Assembly (NCBI RefSeq): GCF_007858275.1 | Contig: NZ_VFEV01000001.1 | Span: 1-64,000, forward strand | Direction of reading: 5' to 3' | DNA length: 64,000 nt | From: Pseudomonas proteolytica | GTDB lineage: Bacteria; Pseudomonadota; Gammaproteobacteria; Pseudomonadales; Pseudomonadaceae | In this document: piece after piece, positions 1-8,899 of the stretch | Numbering within the stretch: position 1 is the stretch's first letter | Layout: each line of letters begins with the position of its first letter | Notes under the pieces: model-generated | What the model was told of the DNA's origin: nothing | The model's input: only the letters and a program-made list of their open reading frames with translations | The model's database searches: none | Made by a program: the position numbers and the translations under genes

Positions 1-121
1 TGCCCCGCGCTGGGCTGCGCAGCAGCCCCACTCCAGACGCCGTAGATATTTCAGGCACACCGAGCCAGCAGGATTTGGGGCGGCTTCGCCACCCAGCGCG
101 GGGCAAGCCCGCTCGCCACAG
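1..121. repeat. REPIN (gtggcgagcgggcttg family), cut by the window edge
   Basis: Imperfect inverted repeat: a left arm with the core gccccgcgctgggctgcgc pairs with a right arm reading gcccagcgcggggcaagc then gctcgccac. The left REP head is missing because the window starts inside it. The right half is almost identical (2 differences in about 72 bases) to the REPIN at 7673-7793. Non-coding. Confidence 0.85.
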
Positions 122-140
122 GGCGGGGTTTGAGTGCGGT

Positions 141-629
141 TCAGGGGGCCAGGAAGTCGAACACCAGGTGCACCGTGCCGTAGTACTCGCCGCCGCGATA
201 TCCGTCATCGGGTTTTATCGCGGCGATGTCCAGTTCGGCGCGGCGGCCGGCGCGGGCGTCGTTGGCGTTGACCACTTCTATCGGGTCCAGGGTCAGGGCT
301 ACCCGGTTGAATTGCACCTGCAGGTCGATGCGGTTACGCCCGTTGTACAGGTACGGCTCGGCACCCAGGCGGGCCGCGACCCCGCCGTTGAGGTTTTTCA
401 CGTCGAAGTTCTTGCGCAGCCTGCCCAGTTGCTCGGTCACCAGGTTCCAGGCCAATAGTTGGTCCTGGCCCATCCAGTCCGGCTCGGACGGCAGTACATA
501 GGCCTCATGCACCGGGATGGTCACCGAAACATCGAATGAGTGGCGCTCCTGGATTGCCGCGGTGTGGGTAGCCGCCAGCATGCAAGCCGCCAGTACACCG
601 AGTCTTGTCAGTTGCTTGAACATCATCAT
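141..629 (-). CDS. CS1/alpha-type fimbrial pilin subunit (second pilin)
   Basis: Secreted fimbrial subunit of 162 residues with an N-terminal signal peptide (hydrophobic stretch ending ATHTAA). The body aligns by eye with the first-gene pilin at 5336-5833: both share the pattern V-K/D-N-x-N-G then a V-x-A/A-R-L-type strand, an N-G-R/N-x-x-L-x-V block, and a C-terminal V-x-L-V-F-D strand ending near -AP or -TP. It is the last gene of the operon. Its ATG overlaps the chaperone stop codon (TGATG), so translation is probably coupled. A GTG three bases upstream and two further ATGs follow in tandem, so the exact start is uncertain. A minor or alternative structural subunit is the likely role; that is inference. 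Confidence 0.82.
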   Translation of the reverse strand: MMMFKQLTRLGVLAACMLAATHTAAIQERHSFDVSVTIPVHEAYVLPSEPDWMGQDQLLAWNLVTEQLGRLRKNFDVKNLNGGVAARLGAEPYLYNGRNRIDLQVQFNRVALTLDPIEVVNANDARAGRRAELDIAAIKPDDGYRGGEYYGTVHLVFDFLAP

Positions 630-1390
630 CACCCGTTACTTTTCTCGACCTTCATCGGTTTTTTATCCAGCCCTTCCACCAGCACGAAGCTGTAGCGCCG
701 GCCCGGTTTTTTCTCGAACTTCAATTGCCGCTCGGGCAGGATGTGGTGCTTGGTGGTAGGCACGCAGTCGGTGGCGTCGGTCACCGAGCAATCGTGAAAC
801 TCATCGAGCACCACGGTGCTGTTGCCGGCGTTGCGCAGTTGGTATTGATCGGTGGTGTCGTTGATCTGGGTATCAAACCGCGTGTCTTTGGGCCGCACGA
901 AAAACACCGTGCCGTAGCCGGCCATCACGTTGATCCCGGCAGCGAGGTGGTCCTTGTAGTCGACGCGCTCTTCATCGGTGATGCCGAAGTTGTCGTCTTT
1001 TTCCGGAACCACGGGGATAAAGCGCAGGCGGAAATAGCGCTCCTTGTCACGCGGGCCCATGTACAACAGGCGCGTGCCCTGGCGGCCGTTTACCGGGACG
1101 ATCAACCGTGACGGGCTGGCCATCAGGCCGTCGCGGCTGGTAGTGGCGCCCTTGTCGTCGGTCATCGAAGCCACCGGAACTTCGCGGGTGGTGCCGTCGG
1201 CGTTGTAGACGATCTCCAGCACATTGACCTTGATGAACGCGGTGCTGGTGCCGCCATTGAATACACGCTTGAGGTAGGAGCTGCGATCGCCTTCGAGGTA
1301 GTCATACACCACCCCCACATTGATCAGCGGCCCGGCCTGGGCGGTGAGGGACATCAGGCTCAACCCGATCCATAACGCTGCTTGTTTCAT
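629..1390 (-). CDS. CS1/alpha-fimbrial periplasmic chaperone
   Basis: 253-residue periplasmic protein with a clear signal peptide (MKQAALWIGLSLMSLTAQA). It has the beta-rich, basic character of CS1/CooB-CblB type pilus chaperones, which hold pilin subunits until they reach the usher. It lies between the CblD-like tip gene and the second pilin, and its stop overlaps the next start by one base. It has little resemblance to the PapD-type chaperone at 50518-51222, fitting a separate alpha-fimbrial class. The family call rests on operon context plus general character; the operon type is well supported by the usher and the CblD-like neighbour. Confidence 0.8.
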   Translation of the reverse strand: MKQAALWIGLSLMSLTAQAGPLINVGVVYDYLEGDRSSYLKRVFNGGTSTAFIKVNVLEIVYNADGTTREVPVASMTDDKGATTSRDGLMASPSRLIVPVNGRQGTRLLYMGPRDKERYFRLRFIPVVPEKDDNFGITDEERVDYKDHLAAGINVMAGYGTVFFVRPKDTRFDTQINDTTDQYQLRNAGNSTVVLDEFHDCSVTDATDCVPTTKHHILPERQLKFEKKPGRRYSFVLVEGLDKKPMKVEKSNG

Positions 1391-1449
1391 GTTTACTACG
1401 CCTCATTGATTGAATGCGGCGGGCCCGGCCCGCCTGTGGTGCGGCGAGA

Positions 1450-2688
1450 CTAAATCTCGGAATCCCAGATCACGGTCACCACGCCCGAGTAAGTGCTGCC
1501 CGGCTGGTTGAGCATGCCGGCCATGTCGTCCCGCAGGACTTCAAAATGCAGGGTGCCGGGACGGTCGTTGACGTAGAACAACGGCTGGAACAGATCGGTG
1601 CCGTCTCCGTCCAGGCGCAAGGGGCGTTTTTGCACGGCCTGGTTGCCACGCCCATCGATGCCGCTGGGCAGTGTCACGGCGATCTGCAACGGCACTTCAT
1701 CGCCATTGGCGTTACGCAAGCCGCAGGTGTTGCCCATCACGATCGAGCACTCCAGCTGCATCTTGAAACGCGAACTGGCGGCGATGCGGAAGGTCTGGTC
1801 GCGGTACAGCCGGGTCGGCGCACGCCCACGGTTGAGCCAGGCTTGCCAGCCGCCCTCGGGGAGCAACTCGATGCGGTTGCCGCCCGGGGGGATATCGACT
1901 TTGAGGTCATGTTCCACCGACAGATTAAAATTCAGTGTCAGCTGGGAGTCGTTTGGAATGACTACGTCGCCAAAGTCAAAGTCCAGTCCTGGCCCCATGG
2001 TGTAAGTCAGGCTGCCCGTGTACTCACCCGATGACATGCTCAGCGGGTTGGGAGTCCTGAGCGCATAGGCGAATTCGAGCGTGCGATATTGAAAAAAGGT
2101 GATGGTGGTTCCGGGAAAACGACTGCATACACCCGCATTTTCCGGCACCAACCAGAAGAACAACGCTAACGTCGAATGCCCGGTAAGGAACCCCGTACTC
2201 TGGCAAGGCGCGGGCGCGTTCAGCCACTGTCCCTGCCAGGAAACACCTGGCCGTGCCCACGCGCTGGTATTTGGCCGAATATCCCAACGGTGCCCAATTC
2301 CGGCTATCCGTACCTGCACTGTCTCGACTTCACCGGTGCGCGTATGGGTCACCGGAACATCGCGCCACTGCGAAGGCACTTGCCACATGGCGCCTTTGCG
2401 CGGGTCTTCGTGATAGGCCTCGATGGGCGCAATGGCGTCCGCTCGAAACGAGTCATCAATGCGGATCGTGAAAATCCCCATCTGCTTGCATCGTGCAGGC
2501 ATGTGCCCTTGGCAAATGCCTGTCACTGGTGTGGTGTTAACAAATTCGTTCTTGGTCGGATTTGCCGGGTCAGGTTTAAAGACGGCGGTGATGTTTTGGC
2601 TAATAGCGTTTGCAGGCTCAGCCAACACCGCGCCCAATAAGCCAGCCAACAACAGGCCAAACACATTTCTCTCAAACTGCTTTTTCAT
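1450..2688 (-). CDS. CblD/CooD-type fimbrial tip protein (pilus initiator)
   Basis: 412-residue secreted protein (signal peptide to about residue 28, ending AEPANA). Its length, position after the usher and two-part build (N-terminal half with several Cys, C-terminal beta-rich half) fit the CblD/CooD/CfaE tip subunits of CS1-type fimbriae, which start assembly and carry the adhesive domain. Cysteine pairs are visible around residues 58-67 and in the ECSIVMGNTCGL stretch. The gene lies 8 bases downstream of the usher stop, so the two are co-transcribed. Receptor specificity cannot be read from sequence. Confidence 0.8.
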   Translation of the reverse strand: MKKQFERNVFGLLLAGLLGAVLAEPANAISQNITAVFKPDPANPTKNEFVNTTPVTGICQGHMPARCKQMGIFTIRIDDSFRADAIAPIEAYHEDPRKGAMWQVPSQWRDVPVTHTRTGEVETVQVRIAGIGHRWDIRPNTSAWARPGVSWQGQWLNAPAPCQSTGFLTGHSTLALFFWLVPENAGVCSRFPGTTITFFQYRTLEFAYALRTPNPLSMSSGEYTGSLTYTMGPGLDFDFGDVVIPNDSQLTLNFNLSVEHDLKVDIPPGGNRIELLPEGGWQAWLNRGRAPTRLYRDQTFRIAASSRFKMQLECSIVMGNTCGLRNANGDEVPLQIAVTLPSGIDGRGNQAVQKRPLRLDGDGTDLFQPLFYVNDRPGTLHFEVLRDDMAGMLNQPGSTYSGVVTVIWDSEI

Positions 2689-2696
2689 AAACGTCC

Positions 2697-5216
2697 TTAA
2701 CCAGCGGTCTCGGTCTGGAATGTGTTTTCAGCCAGGGTGTCCGGCGTGCAGCGCAGGTCACCGATCATCAACACGTCGTTTTCATTGGCGGAGGTGGCCG
2801 GGTCGAGGCGGAACTGGCAGAGCAACTGGTTGCGGTAGCGCACTTCGAGGGTCGGTGAGCTGGCGCTCATTTCCATGGAGAAGAACCCGTCGACTTCGCT
2901 GACTCCACGGCTGGCGTGGTTGATCACGTGATGGCCCCTGAGCGGCTGGCCCTGGGCATCGAGCAGGCGCCCGAGCACTGACACGGTCTTCATTACGGTG
3001 ATTTTTCGGTAGTCCACCCCGCCCTTGTTCAGGTGATAAGTGGTCCGCCCCGGCTGGATGTTGGCCGCCGGTGGGTGGTTACCCTCAAAGTCGAAGTTCA
3101 CCGTGCTGCTCTTGTAGGCGGCCACCGGCACAAAGTTGCGCCCGGGCCGCAGGATCGCGCCGCCACCGCTGAAGTCGTCGGCACGCAAGGTGATCTCATC
3201 GAGGTCGGTCTCGACGTCGACGATCATCCCCGCGCCATAGGTCTGGTACTGGCTGGTCATCAGCATCTGGTCGCCACCGGCAACGAAGGTGCTGTGCAGG
3301 TTCAGGCCACCGCTGAGGTTGCCGTTGAACGAGCTGCGCTGGACGAAGCCATCACCGCTGACGACATCGCTGTCAAAGCTGGCCATGCCCGACAGGCCGA
3401 CGCCATAGGTGTCGGTGATCGCCGTGGCCGAGACGCTTTGCAGCAGGTGCTCGGTGAGGTCCTGGCGGTAGGTGACCGAAGCATTGTTATCGCGGCCACC
3501 GTCGCGGTCGGTACGGGTACCGATGCTGCCGGAAATCTGCCGGCCATCGCCGCCCAAGGCCAGGCTCACGGAGAGGTCCACGCCACGATTGCGCTGATCG
3601 CCGGTGCCAGAAGTGCCCGGTCGATCGAACACCGAGAACCGCCAGTTGGCGTCGCTGCCCCACAAGGTATCGCGCCGGCTCCAGCCCAGGTCCAGCCCGG
3701 TGCCTTCGACGTTGCCCTCGCTGTGGGACAGGCGCAGGTTCCAGGAATTTGTTGCGTCGACCCGTTGGTTGACCGAGAGCGCCGAGTTGCTGGTCTGGCC
3801 GACAAAGGTATTGCGCCGCAGACGCGTGCCGTCCGGCAGGGTTTCATAGGTGTCACGGGTGTCGAGCCAACTGCGGTTATGGCTAAACACCAGGGTGGTG
3901 GCCCCCAAGGTATAGAGCCCCTGTAAGTCCATGCCCGTGCCGTGTTCACGGGTCTGGTAGAGGTTGGCAAAAACGCTGGTGTTGTTGGCCACCGTCCAGT
4001 CTGCCGAGCCGCCGTATTGCAGTTGATCGCGCACTTCGCGCGCCGACAGGCCGAGGATCACCCGTGGGTGTACCAGGTAGTTGAGCGAGGCGCCGGCAGT
4101 AACCGCGCCGGACGCCTGTTCGTCCCAATTGCTGAACAACTTGGTTTCGCGCCCGGCAAACACGTTGTAGCGCCAGCGGTCTTCGGCGTTGCGCCAGTTG
4201 CTGGGTTTGTAGACCAGCTCCTGGGTGGTGCTGACGGTCAGGCCATCTTCCACCAGGCGCACTTCGACTTCGTAGATGCCGCCGGGCAACGGTCGCGTGT
4301 CCAGGGTCTGCAAGCCTGCCGCCACCGCCTGGGTGTTGACTAGCAGGCCGTTGCGGTAAATCTCCACGGCGGCCTGGCGATTGGCGGTGACGTAGATCGG
4401 ATAGACACTGGCCTTGGTGTTGTTGATTGCCAGACTGTCGGAGCTGCCGTACATGACACCCAGCGCCGTATCGGGGCTGGCGCCAAAGCTGCGCAACTGA
4501 CGGGTCAGGCCATCGGAGTTGGGCGTGAAATGGCCCAGGCGCAAAAAGCGACCTTCCAGTTCACGTTGGGTGTAGAGCTCGTGAATCGCGTGGCGCAGTT
4601 GTTCTTCATCTCCACTCTGGCGCGCCAGTTGCAAATTGAACACCTGGGTCCAGTTGCCCAGGCTGGCACTGGCCTGCAGACCATAACGCCCGCCCAGGTC
4701 TTCATCCTCGCCGCCGTTGAGGTTGAGCTGGTTGTTGATAATCAAGCCTCGGCTGCCGCCTTCGGGCTGTGCGTGATAGCGCGGAGCGTCACCGCCATGT
4801 TCGACGTTCTGGGTGATGATCGAGAGCAGCGAGCTTTCAAGGTTGTAGTGGGTGGACACCAGTTGCTGTGGGCATGACTGGGTACACGCACCAAGAGCAA
4901 CACCACTGGCCAGCACCGCTTGCCAGATGTCGCGGGTGGCCGCCGGGACTTTGCTGTCGCCGGTGTCGGTGAACTCCAGCAACGTCACATGTTCGTCCTG
5001 CGACAGGGAAATCAGCGCCTCTCCCATGGGTTGCTGGTCCAGTTCAACCTGTACCGCCAACGGCACATCGAAGAAGTGATCGCTGAACCCGGCAGGCAAA
5101 CCCTGGGCCTGGGTCATCAGACTGGCGGGCGTGACGGTACCTGGCGTGGGCGCGGCCACGGCACTCGTACAAATCACTAGCGCAAGCGCAACCGCGATGG
5201 GCGTCATCGGGAACAT
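2697..5216 (-). CDS. CS1/alpha-fimbrial outer-membrane usher
   Basis: Outer-membrane assembly platform of about 839 residues, as in the CooC/TcfC class. A signal peptide (MFPMTPIAVALALVICTSAVAA) precedes a mature chain rich in alternating beta-strands. Blocks such as GLIINNQLNLNGG, AAVEIYRNG and LPGGIYEVEVRLVEDG (plug-domain-like strand) and a C-terminal domain with two Cys are visible. I start at the ATG just before the signal peptide; an in-frame upstream ATG at 5327 would add 37 non-signal residues and lies next to the previous stop codon. The major pilin is upstream and the tip protein downstream. Confidence 0.87.
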   Translation of the reverse strand: MFPMTPIAVALALVICTSAVAAPTPGTVTPASLMTQAQGLPAGFSDHFFDVPLAVQVELDQQPMGEALISLSQDEHVTLLEFTDTGDSKVPAATRDIWQAVLASGVALGACTQSCPQQLVSTHYNLESSLLSIITQNVEHGGDAPRYHAQPEGGSRGLIINNQLNLNGGEDEDLGGRYGLQASASLGNWTQVFNLQLARQSGDEEQLRHAIHELYTQRELEGRFLRLGHFTPNSDGLTRQLRSFGASPDTALGVMYGSSDSLAINNTKASVYPIYVTANRQAAVEIYRNGLLVNTQAVAAGLQTLDTRPLPGGIYEVEVRLVEDGLTVSTTQELVYKPSNWRNAEDRWRYNVFAGRETKLFSNWDEQASGAVTAGASLNYLVHPRVILGLSAREVRDQLQYGGSADWTVANNTSVFANLYQTREHGTGMDLQGLYTLGATTLVFSHNRSWLDTRDTYETLPDGTRLRRNTFVGQTSNSALSVNQRVDATNSWNLRLSHSEGNVEGTGLDLGWSRRDTLWGSDANWRFSVFDRPGTSGTGDQRNRGVDLSVSLALGGDGRQISGSIGTRTDRDGGRDNNASVTYRQDLTEHLLQSVSATAITDTYGVGLSGMASFDSDVVSGDGFVQRSSFNGNLSGGLNLHSTFVAGGDQMLMTSQYQTYGAGMIVDVETDLDEITLRADDFSGGGAILRPGRNFVPVAAYKSSTVNFDFEGNHPPAANIQPGRTTYHLNKGGVDYRKITVMKTVSVLGRLLDAQGQPLRGHHVINHASRGVSEVDGFFSMEMSASSPTLEVRYRNQLLCQFRLDPATSANENDVLMIGDLRCTPDTLAENTFQTETAG

Positions 5217-5335
5217 GAAAGGAATACTCTGAGGGCCAAGAGACAAAACAAAAAACCAGGCCGGCCTACGGGGAGAATCAGCCGGCCCGAACGCCAATGC
5301 CCGCGGGCGTACAAGCCCGGCGGGCACCTACACCA

Positions 5336-5833
5336 TCAAGGTGTCGTTGGCAGCACCGCGTCGAACACCAACGCCACAGCGGAGGTGTAGGCACCGCGCT
5401 GAGTTGCCGAAGGCTTGGCTGCCACGATGCGCAGTTCAGCGCCGACGCCTGGGGTGGAGTCCGCTTCGTTGACGACTTCTTTAGGGGTGCCGGTCAGCTC
5501 TACACCGTGCAGGCTGGTGGTCAGCGCAATGTTCTGTGCAACGTTGCCGTTGAACAGCACGGCCGGGCCGCCTTCGATGTAGGCGTGGACCGAGCCGTTG
5601 GTGTTTTTCAGGTCGTAGACGGCGGTCAACGGCGCCAGCTCACCGCTGACAATGTTGTAGCTCATGCTTTCATCGCGGCCGAAGTTAGGGTCACGTGGCT
5701 GCGCGTGGAACACGGTTGTCGGGATATTCGCCTTGATGTTGACGGTGTGGTTGGCTTCACCGGCGGCGAATGCCATCGACGAATTCAGCGCCAAGAGGGC
5801 CAGAGGGGCAGCAATTGCGAACTTCTTGAACAT
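5336..5833 (-). CDS. CS1/alpha-type fimbrial major pilin
   Basis: 165-residue secreted pilin. The signal peptide MFKKFAIAAPLALLALNSSMAFA is followed by AGEANHTVNIKANIPTTVFH, an alternating hydrophobic N-terminal strand typical of CS1/CblA-type subunits, which polymerise by donor-strand exchange. There are no cysteines, as is usual for this class. It is the first gene of the operon, with a good ribosome site (AGGAAA before the ATG) and a 120-base gap before the usher, consistent with higher expression of the major subunit. A paralogue ends the same operon. Confidence 0.88.
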   Translation of the reverse strand: MFKKFAIAAPLALLALNSSMAFAAGEANHTVNIKANIPTTVFHAQPRDPNFGRDESMSYNIVSGELAPLTAVYDLKNTNGSVHAYIEGGPAVLFNGNVAQNIALTTSLHGVELTGTPKEVVNEADSTPGVGAELRIVAAKPSATQRGAYTSAVALVFDAVLPTTP

Positions 5834-6323
5834 GGTGATTTCCTGTTTTCGGACAAGTTAGTGACCCACTGAAAGTTGAACCATAGATCCAACACACAAT
5901 GAGAGCCGTCGCGATGAAACTTAAGTGATTGCAACGCGAGGCAGATGATCCACCAACTTCAAAAACAGATATGCAAGGCAGTTCCCACGCTGCCGTAGCC
6001 AATAGATACAGGACAACTCGGAAAAATATGGCACTTTGCCAAAACTTTAATTTCTTCCGTAGGATACAGACTACATGAATGGTTACAGCGAATACGCAAT
6101 GAAAAGTCCGTAAGAACAGTACCACAAAAGCAACTAACCAGACATGTAGCACAGCCCACGAAAGTTTGAGCTTTAGCTCTAATACTAGTTATGAAGCGCA
6201 ACTTATGGGGAATAAATTAACTTGGCGCTCGGCTCGCCCGCCCACGGATGACCGTTGGTCACCTGCCTCTGGCCGGAATTTAAGATATATCTTACGTTAT
6301 GTCTAAACCACACAGCAGAGAGC
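5834..6323. other. AT-rich divergent control region (fimbrial operon / padR)
   Basis: 490 bases with no credible gene. Base composition drops sharply: by hand count 6001-6120 has 45 G+C in 120 (about 38%), against GC-rich genes on both sides. It must carry the promoter of the minus-strand fimbrial operon and of the plus-strand padR gene. Low-GC control regions like this are typical targets of MvaT/H-NS-type silencers in Pseudomonas (inference). The only clear symmetric site is the dyad at 6281-6294. Confidence 0.6.
6281..6294. promoter_or_regulatory. Perfect 14-bp dyad, candidate operator of the PadR/YqjI-like regulator
   Basis: TAAGATATATCTTA is a perfect palindrome 30 bases before the padR start. 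YqjI/NfeR-type PadR repressors bind AT-rich dyads at their own promoter, so this is the obvious autoregulatory site. Not tested. Confidence 0.55.
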
Positions 6324-6902
6324 ATGACAATGAGAGACCCTCATTCCCACCGTGAACCCGGTGACGATCGCGACGGCTTCGAAAAACGCCCAGGCCGCGA
6401 ACGCGGTGGTCGAGGCCCACGGGTCTTCGCCCCCGGCGACCTGAAGCTGTTGCTACCGGCGTTGATCGCCGAACAGCCGTGCCATGGCTACGACCTGATC
6501 CGTCAGATCGAAGGCCTGTTCGATGGCGCCTACAGCCCCAGCCCTGGGGTGATCTACCCCACCCTGACCTTCCTTGAAGAAAGCGAACTGATCACCGGCG
6601 ACGCCCAGGCTGGAAAAAAACGCTACACAATCACCGACGCCGGACGTCTGTTCTTAAGTGAGCAAGCCATTGCGCTGGACGGTGTGCGCATGCGCATTGA
6701 TGTCAGCAAACGCTCATTGCGCGGCCACGACCGACCGCCGCAAATCCACGAGGCAGTGCACAACCTGCGCCATGCCTTGCAGTTGCACCACGGGCGCTGG
6801 AGCCCGGAAGAAATCACCCGCGTCGCGGCGCTGCTCAACAGCACCGCCCAAGCCATTGTGGATGGCCCGGCCGTCCCACCTGTACAGGGGAAAACCCTAT
6901 GA
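6324..6902 (+). CDS. PadR-family regulator, YqjI/NfeR type
   Basis: 192-residue DNA-binding repressor. A charged His/Arg/Gly-rich tail (about residues 1-35) precedes a PadR winged helix (LKLLLPALIAEQPCHGYDLIRQIEG ... SPGVIYPTLTFLEESELI), then a helical dimerisation segment. This layout and the overlap with a siderophore-interacting reductase match Escherichia coli yqjI-yqjH (nfeR-nfeF), where the Ni/Fe-sensing repressor controls the ferric reductase. The tail here has fewer His and no Cys, so metal sensing is uncertain. I start at the ATG at 6324 (GAGAG upstream); a frame-open extension to 6255 would run through the operator. The stop overlaps the next start (ATGA). Confidence 0.82.
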   Translation: MTMRDPHSHREPGDDRDGFEKRPGRERGGRGPRVFAPGDLKLLLPALIAEQPCHGYDLIRQIEGLFDGAYSPSPGVIYPTLTFLEESELITGDAQAGKKRYTITDAGRLFLSEQAIALDGVRMRIDVSKRSLRGHDRPPQIHEAVHNLRHALQLHHGRWSPEEITRVAALLNSTAQAIVDGPAVPPVQGKTL

Positions 6903-7666
6903 GTACGCCTGTCATTCACCGAGTGAGCCACGAGATCAAACGCCGGCGCCTGGAAGTGCTGCGCGTGGTCGACATTACCCCGCGCATGCGTCGTATCACC
7001 CTGGGTGGCGAGCAGTTGGCGGGGTTCATCAGCCTGGGTAGCGATGACCATATCAAGCTGCTGTTCGCACAGAACGCTGCCGAGCAGGCGGCACTGGAAA
7101 GCCCGACATTCAGTGTCAAGGGCGAGGGGCCACAACCGGCGATGCGCGACTACACCCCGCGTCGGATCGACTTGAGCCGCGGCGAGTTGGATATCGACTT
7201 CGTGCTGCACGGCGACGGCCCAGCTTGCACCTGGGCCGAACAGGCCAAACCCGGCCAGCACCTGCACATTGCCGGCCCCCGCGGGTCGATGATCGTGCCG
7301 GACATCTTTGACAGCTACCTGCTGGTGGGCGACGAAACCGCCATCCCGGCCATTGCCCGCCGCCTGGAAGAACTGCCGGCAGGGCGCAAGGCGCTGGTGG
7401 TGATCGAGATTGCCGATGAGCATGAAAAGCAGGCACTCGACAGCGCAGCCGATGTGCAGGTGACCTGGGTGGTGCGTGGCCAGGATGAGTTGCTCGGCAC
7501 CGTACGCGACCTGCAAGTGCCAGAAGGCTCGTTGTATGCCTGGGTCGCCACCGAGACCAAGCTGTCGCGCCAGTTACGCCGGGTGCTGCTTGACGAGCAC
7601 AAGCTCAACGATGAGTTCGTCAAGGCCGTGGGTTACTGGCGTGCACAGGGCAGCGACGAGGAATAG
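6899..7666 (+). CDS. Siderophore-interacting protein / FAD ferric reductase (YqjH-ViuB family)
   Basis: 255-residue cytoplasmic flavoprotein that reduces ferric siderophores to release Fe2+. The FAD-binding R-x-Y-T motif is at residues 83-86 (RDYTPRR), and the GPRGSMIVP and GDETAIPAI blocks form the second flavin/NAD(P)H-binding region. Length is normal for the family. It is translationally coupled to the upstream PadR gene by a 4-base overlap and is therefore probably its regulatory target. The protein has no signal peptide, consistent with action in the cytoplasm. A REPIN follows directly. Confidence 0.88.
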   Translation: MSTPVIHRVSHEIKRRRLEVLRVVDITPRMRRITLGGEQLAGFISLGSDDHIKLLFAQNAAEQAALESPTFSVKGEGPQPAMRDYTPRRIDLSRGELDIDFVLHGDGPACTWAEQAKPGQHLHIAGPRGSMIVPDIFDSYLLVGDETAIPAIARRLEELPAGRKALVVIEIADEHEKQALDSAADVQVTWVVRGQDELLGTVRDLQVPEGSLYAWVATETKLSRQLRRVLLDEHKLNDEFVKAVGYWRAQGSDEE

Positions 7667-7672
7667 CCCTTT

Positions 7673-7793
7673 GTGGAGAGCGGGCTTGCCCCGCGCTGGG
7701 CTGCGAAGCAGCCCCCTCTAGTTCAGACACACCGAGCCAGCAGGGTTTGGGGCGGCTTCGCCACCCAGCGCGGGGCAAGCCCGCTCGCCACAG
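7673..7793. repeat. REPIN (gtggcgagcgggcttg family)
   Basis: Inverted repeat with a head gtggagagcgggcttgcc and a tail ggcaagcccgctcgccac. It fills the gap between the ferric reductase and the convergent membrane-protein gene. Its right half is nearly identical to the copy at 1-121. Confidence 0.88.
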
Positions 7794-7803
7794 GGGTTTT
7801 GAA

Positions 7804-8427
7804 CTACGCTGCCGGCTTCAGGATCTTGTCCAGGCCCACTAGCGCCAATGCCACCAACACAAACCCCAACAGGATGCCCCCGGCATTCATGAACACCTGT
7901 GGATAACCCAGCGTCCCTACATCAATGAACGGGTACTGGTATTGCCCCAGGGCGTGCCCGCGCAGCAGTACATAAGCGAAGTACACCAACGGGTAAATCA
8001 CCCAGTACCCGACGTGCCTGAGCCGCAGCGCGCCCTTGGGCACACAGAACCACCAGTAGCCCAGGAACAGCAACGGCATCACATCGTGCAGCAATTCGTC
8101 GGCGATAAACTGCCAGCCCTCGGGGCTCCACAAATGCCGCAACAGCAAGCTATACGCCAGGCCCACCACGACAATGCTCACCGCAATACCGCTGCTGACC
8201 GCCGGGCGCAGGAAAAACCGGCGTGCGGCCGAAGGGCGATTCACCAGTGCATAACTCAACACCACAGCGGCCAGGGTGTTGGTCAGCACGGTAAAAAAGC
8301 TGAAGAAGTTCACCAGGCCGCCCAACAGGCTGGCATCGGCCATCCAGCGCGAATAGCCAATCAGGTACAGCTGGATCGTCAGGCCCGCCCAACCGGCCAG
8401 CGCTGCCCCTGCCACATATGCCCTCAT
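7804..8427 (-). CDS. Pr6Pr-family integral membrane protein
   Basis: 207 residues, almost entirely hydrophobic, with six likely membrane helices (starting [22 protein letters not shown]). It resembles the FAR-17a/AIG1-like, Pr6Pr family of bacterial membrane proteins, visible in the [35 protein letters not shown] and [13 protein letters not shown] blocks. Function is unknown. Its ATG overlaps the stop of the upstream VF530 gene (ATGA), so the two form a small operon. A much longer open frame continues upstream through the antisense strand of znuD, but it is not the gene. Confidence 0.75.
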   Translation of the reverse strand: MRAYVAGAALAGWAGLTIQLYLIGYSRWMADASLLGGLVNFFSFFTVLTNTLAAVVLSYALVNRPSAARRFFLRPAVSSGIAVSIVVVGLAYSLLLRHLWSPEGWQFIADELLHDVMPLLFLGYWWFCVPKGALRLRHVGYWVIYPLVYFAYVLLRGHALGQYQYPFIDVGTLGYPQVFMNAGGILLGFVLVALALVGLDKILKPAA

Positions 8428-8657
8428 TCCTGGGGGCGTTTGGTGCGCATCAACTTGACGTACAACCCTTCGACCTTTTCCCGCGCCCATGGCGTCTTGC
8501 GCAAGAACGTCAGGCTCGACTTGATGCTCGGGTCGTTCTTGAAGCAGCGGATGTCGATGCGCTCGGCAAGGCCTTGCCATTCGTAATGCGCTACCAGCGC
8601 GGTGAGCACCTGTTCGAGGGTAACGCCGTGCAGTGGGTTGTTGTTCGGTGCGGTCAT
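8424..8657 (-). CDS. VF530 (DUF2132) family small DNA-binding protein
   Basis: 77 residues: [20 protein letters not shown] and later [22 protein letters not shown], the hallmarks of the VF530/DUF2132 family, a compact helical fold named for a Vibrio fischeri protein and proposed to bind DNA. I chose the ATG at 8657, giving the family's usual length; the frame stays open further upstream but without family similarity. The stop overlaps the next gene's start. The cellular role is not known. Confidence 0.82.
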   Translation of the reverse strand: MTAPNNNPLHGVTLEQVLTALVAHYEWQGLAERIDIRCFKNDPSIKSSLTFLRKTPWAREKVEGLYVKLMRTKRPQE

Positions 8658-8758
8658 GCCGGGCCTTTGCCAAGTAAATGAAGAAGAAGCCGCGCACCTT
8701 AGCCGAGGTGCCAGGCCGGTGGAAGCACGACCTTGATTGTAGCCCCACCCCCGCCCCC

Positions 8759-8860
8759 CTGTAGAAGCAAGCTTGCTCGCGAAAATCGTCAATGCTGAAG
8801 CGGGGCATCAGGTTTAACGCGGCGTCCTGAAGTTTTTCGCGAGCAAGCTCTCTCCTACAG
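8759..8860. repeat. REPIN (ctgtaggagcgagcttgctcgcg family), slightly decayed
   Basis: Left arm ctgtagaagcaagcttgctc and right arm gagcaagctctctcctacag form an imperfect hairpin with an unrelated centre. Point changes in both heads show decay relative to the copies at 25754 and 36056. Confidence 0.85.
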
Positions 8861-8899
8861 GGCCTGTGAAAAGTTCCACTCCACGGCCTAAAAAGAGAT

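Noticed and set aside
5757..6201. Two minus-strand open frames in the AT-rich gap upstream of the pilin gene
   Set aside because: One overlaps the pilin signal peptide in another frame; both have Cys/Phe-rich composition expected from random AT-rich sequence and no ribosome site.
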